Source of the DNA: Proteus alimentorum
Lineage (GTDB): Bacteria > Pseudomonadota > Gammaproteobacteria > Enterobacterales > Enterobacteriaceae
DNA length: 36,194 nucleotides
Assembly (NCBI RefSeq): GCF_002607735.1
Contig: NZ_NBVR01000035.1
Span: 1 to 36,194 of the forward strand
Direction of reading: 5' to 3'
Shown here: piece after piece, positions 34,580 through 36,194 of the stretch
Position numbering within the stretch: position 1 is the first letter of the stretch
Layout: every line of letters begins with the position of its first letter
Translations under genes and position numbers: made by a program
Notes under the pieces: model-generated
What the model was told of the DNA's origin: nothing
Databases searched by the model: none
Seen by the model: the letters and a program-made list of their open reading frames with translations, nothing else

Positions 34580-34735
34580 TCATATCGGATGCTGAGCCGA
34601 TGTGTGGAATATTTCCATTTTAACAGTATCAGGAGATATTGTTACTTTAATCCCTCCATCAATATTTTCATCTATACTAGGCAGAGGGTGGGGTAAAAAG
34701 TTAGAAACAGGTTTGGCTCCGTAGTCATAATAAAA
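34580..34735 (-). pseudogene. Orphan toxin-like C-terminal tail
   Basis: An open frame without a start codon, beginning after an in-frame stop with FYYDYGAKPVSNFLPHPLPS and ending HTSAQHPI at a TGA (34580-34582), 22 bases before the SUKH start. In polymorphic toxin loci the toxin's 3' end sits directly ahead of its immunity gene, so I infer that this is a leftover toxin tail whose front part was lost. I do not recognise the toxin family. Confidence 0.35.
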
Positions 34736-34807
34736 TTAATTTCATATTATTTTGCCTAACCTAGGATATATGGCTATTCAAAAACACAGAATTTATCACC
34801 AATGCTC

Positions 34808-35251
34808 TCATTTATACTCTTTTTTATAACTTAAATAAAAATCAAAGTATTTTTTGTCTCTCATTAAATGCTCTATTTTTTCCAATGTTATAAGCAAGCT
34901 CAAAATACTTATATGAGATATCATATTGTTCTAATTCATAGCATACCATACCTAGATTAATATATGGAGCAGTATCAATATCTGATGGCTTGGTTATTAA
35001 TTATATCCCCCCCATTCTTTTGCTATAATATAATTTCCAATATCAAAATATGCGCTATATATACAAGATGAGATCCAATTCGATATTTCCCATTCTAGCT
35101 TAGGTTCTGGTATTAATTCCCATGCATTAAGATATGCTGTTAATGCACTATCATAATTCTTATTATTATGAAATTCATTGCTATTTTCAACGATTTCTAT
35201 GATTTTTATTTCTAGATTTTTATCTAAGAGTTCGCTCATTTTTATTCTCAT
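34808..35251 (-). pseudogene. TPR-like (putative immunity) gene broken by frameshifts
   Basis: The front part, from ATG 35251 or 35239 (MSELLDKNLEIKIIEIVE), reads 84 residues to GGYN and stops at 34997. Beyond a run of six G's the coherent protein continues in other frames: KPSDIDTAPYINLGMVCYEL and YKYFELAYNIGKNRAFNERQ, then after a run of A's KYFDFYLSYKKEYK with a stop at 34808. At least two frameshifts, at the G run near 35012 and at the A run near 34850, are needed. The pattern (NYDSALTAYLNAWELIPEP, then a second helical repeat) is that of small TPR-like proteins found beside Rhs and other toxin genes. That immunity role is inference. Confidence 0.6.
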
Positions 35252-35466
35252 TATATTAATTACGTTACGTCCGGTTTTACTTTTTTACCTCTTGTTGTTT
35301 CTAACAACAGTCAATGCTTCTGTGTTTATTATTGCATTCGCGATTTGAAAGAAGTGCCTTAGTGCAATCTCAAGCTCACATCATCACTATCTGAGAGATC
35401 TTGTTAAGTGATATTAAAAAAGTACACTTTGGCTTATTAGAAATAATTAACAACTGTAATAGATGT

Positions 35467-35775
35467 TTACTTTCTGAGTATAAAGAGGAGTAATTTATTA
35501 ATCTTTATTTTTAGATAAATGATAGTTATTTTAAAACCGATTAGTATGTTTCCAAAGAGAAATTTTGCAATAAATAAATATATTGTAATGGACAGAGATA
35601 ATGATATTAATATTATCAATAGATACGGTAAGTTATTGTCTTTTTGAAAGAAAATAGATAATAATAAAATGAATAATGTTGTTTTTATTGCTGATGATGT
35701 ACTTGATTTTATACTTATGAAGTAAGGTGTTGATTTTGCATTTTTTAAGATTTTCTTTTCTTTTTTATTGAACAT
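35467..35775 (-). CDS. Small hypothetical membrane protein
   Basis: 102 residues with a basic start (MFNKKEKKILKNAK), then two or three hydrophobic segments (about residues 29-43, 48-75 and 77-87) and a Lys/Ile-rich end. No strong ribosome binding site and very low-complexity, AT-rich codon use. It may be a real inner-membrane protein, for instance an immunity factor, or an accident of AT-rich DNA. I do not recognise a family. Confidence 0.35.
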   Translation of the reverse strand: MFNKKEKKILKNAKSTPYFISIKSSTSSAIKTTLFILLLSIFFQKDNNLPYLLIILISLSLSITIYLFIAKFLFGNILIGFKITIIYLKIKINKLLLFILRK

Positions 35776-35912
35776 TTATTTTATACTATTTTTTATTTTT
35801 CATATATTAACTGTAACATAAATCTATATTCTTAATGCCATAATTAAAGGTTAATTTCATTTTATGATTAATTTTATCGTCTTAAGTTAAATTTCTTGAG
35901 TGTCTCAATTAA

Positions 35913-36037
35913 TGGGGAGTGGACAGCATCGTAAGATGCGCCAGTGTCCAATAGAGCTGGTAAGGCCAACTCCGTTCAGTTCACCACCAGTAAGATTGGC
36001 CTCTTCAGTGGTGAATTCAGCAATCATCTATTGGAGG
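35913..36037 (+). ncRNA. Structured leader RNA, C4-antisense-like, upstream of phage-like gene
   Basis: Several strong complementary pairs lie within 120 bases: TGGACA/TGTCCA (35920-35925, 35945-35950) enclosing GCATC-GTAA-GATGC; AGGCCAA/TTGGCCT (35963-35969, 35996-36002); TTCACCAC/GTGGTGAA (35980-35987, 36008-36015); and TCCAATAGA/TCTATTGGA (35947-35955, 36027-36035). The last covers the ribosome binding site GGAGG (36033-36037) and shares bases with the first hairpin. This recalls the C4 RNA of P1/P4-like phages, which silences the next gene by pairing at its ribosome site. Identity with that family is inference. Confidence 0.45.
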
Positions 36038-36044
36038 CGGTCTT

Positions 36045-36194
36045 ATGACTACAACCCCTAACCCAACTCATCCATTACTTGCTATTCAGTTCGATTCCAC
36101 AACAGATTTCATCACACTCGTTGATTATTGCGATACTTTTGTAGATGCATTGATTAAGTTTGATGATCTTGCACTTCAAATGGCATTATGTTGT
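36045..36194 (+). CDS. Probable prophage protein, 5' part only
   Basis: 50 codons are present before the window ends: MTTTPNPTHPLLAIQFDSTT, then DFITLVDYCDTFVDALIKFD and DLALQMALCC. GGAGG at 36033-36037 gives ideal spacing for the ATG at 36045. Similar short openings occur in phage and P4-like element proteins of Morganellaceae as I remember them, but I cannot give a function. Base composition is higher in GC than the DNA to its left, consistent with a different origin. Confidence 0.6.
   Translation, partial: MTTTPNPTHPLLAIQFDSTTDFITLVDYCDTFVDALIKFDDLALQMALCC

Noticed and set aside
35252-35466. IS or toxin remnant upstream of the TPR-like gene
   Set aside because: Only short frames and a small TGTTGTT/AACAACA hairpin; no recognisable protein or terminal repeats.

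Overview
The window looks like a chromosomal segment of a Proteus species. The organism is suggested by two MR/P-type fimbrial operons, the zap metalloprotease/type I secretion cluster beside them, low GC content and the gene set around them. I recognise the family members by memory of the proteins; I cannot tell P. mirabilis from its close relatives from this sequence alone.

Layout. (1) 1-7710: mrpABCDEFGHJ, all on +, ending in a strong terminator; only the promoter-proximal edge of the presumed invertible switch is inside the window. (2) 7710-9553: very AT-rich spacer with no convincing gene. (3) 9554-17055: a second, complete and collinear copy (mrp'), with every reading frame open and an ordinary sigma70-like promoter instead of a visible switch. 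(4) 17603-22145: AbgT-family transporter, DUF1992 protein, AhpD-like protein and a stand-alone ArnT. (5) 22187-22600: a possible small-protein locus in which a leader ORF containing Pro-Pro-Pro overlaps a 30-residue hydrophobic ORF. (6) 22641-30832 on -: a serralysin-like RTX protease with its own terminator, then zapA and its type I exporter zapB-zapC-zapD. (7) 31381-33515: XRE regulator facing an M20 carbamoylase/amidohydrolase. (8) 34019-35251: a decayed toxin/immunity patch (orphan toxin-like tail, frameshifted SUKH immunity gene, multiply frameshifted TPR-like gene). (9) 35467-36194: a small membrane ORF, then a highly structured leader RNA and the start of a probable phage gene cut by the window end.

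How it works together. The fimbrial operons make chaperone-usher pili with a zinc-binding tip adhesin, and each ends in an XRE regulator of the MrpJ type, which in Proteus represses flagellar genes when fimbriae are made. The zap genes secrete calcium-binding proteases to the outside. Both are surface/host-interaction functions. ArnT modifies lipid A with aminoarabinose. The right end is accessory DNA with decaying polymorphic-toxin remnants and a phage-like border.

The best leads for something undescribed are the PPP-leader/small membrane ORF locus (22361-22521), the leader RNA with mutually exclusive pairings over a ribosome binding site (35920-36037), and the SUKH frameshift lying on a canonical A AAA AAA slippery heptamer (34132-34138).
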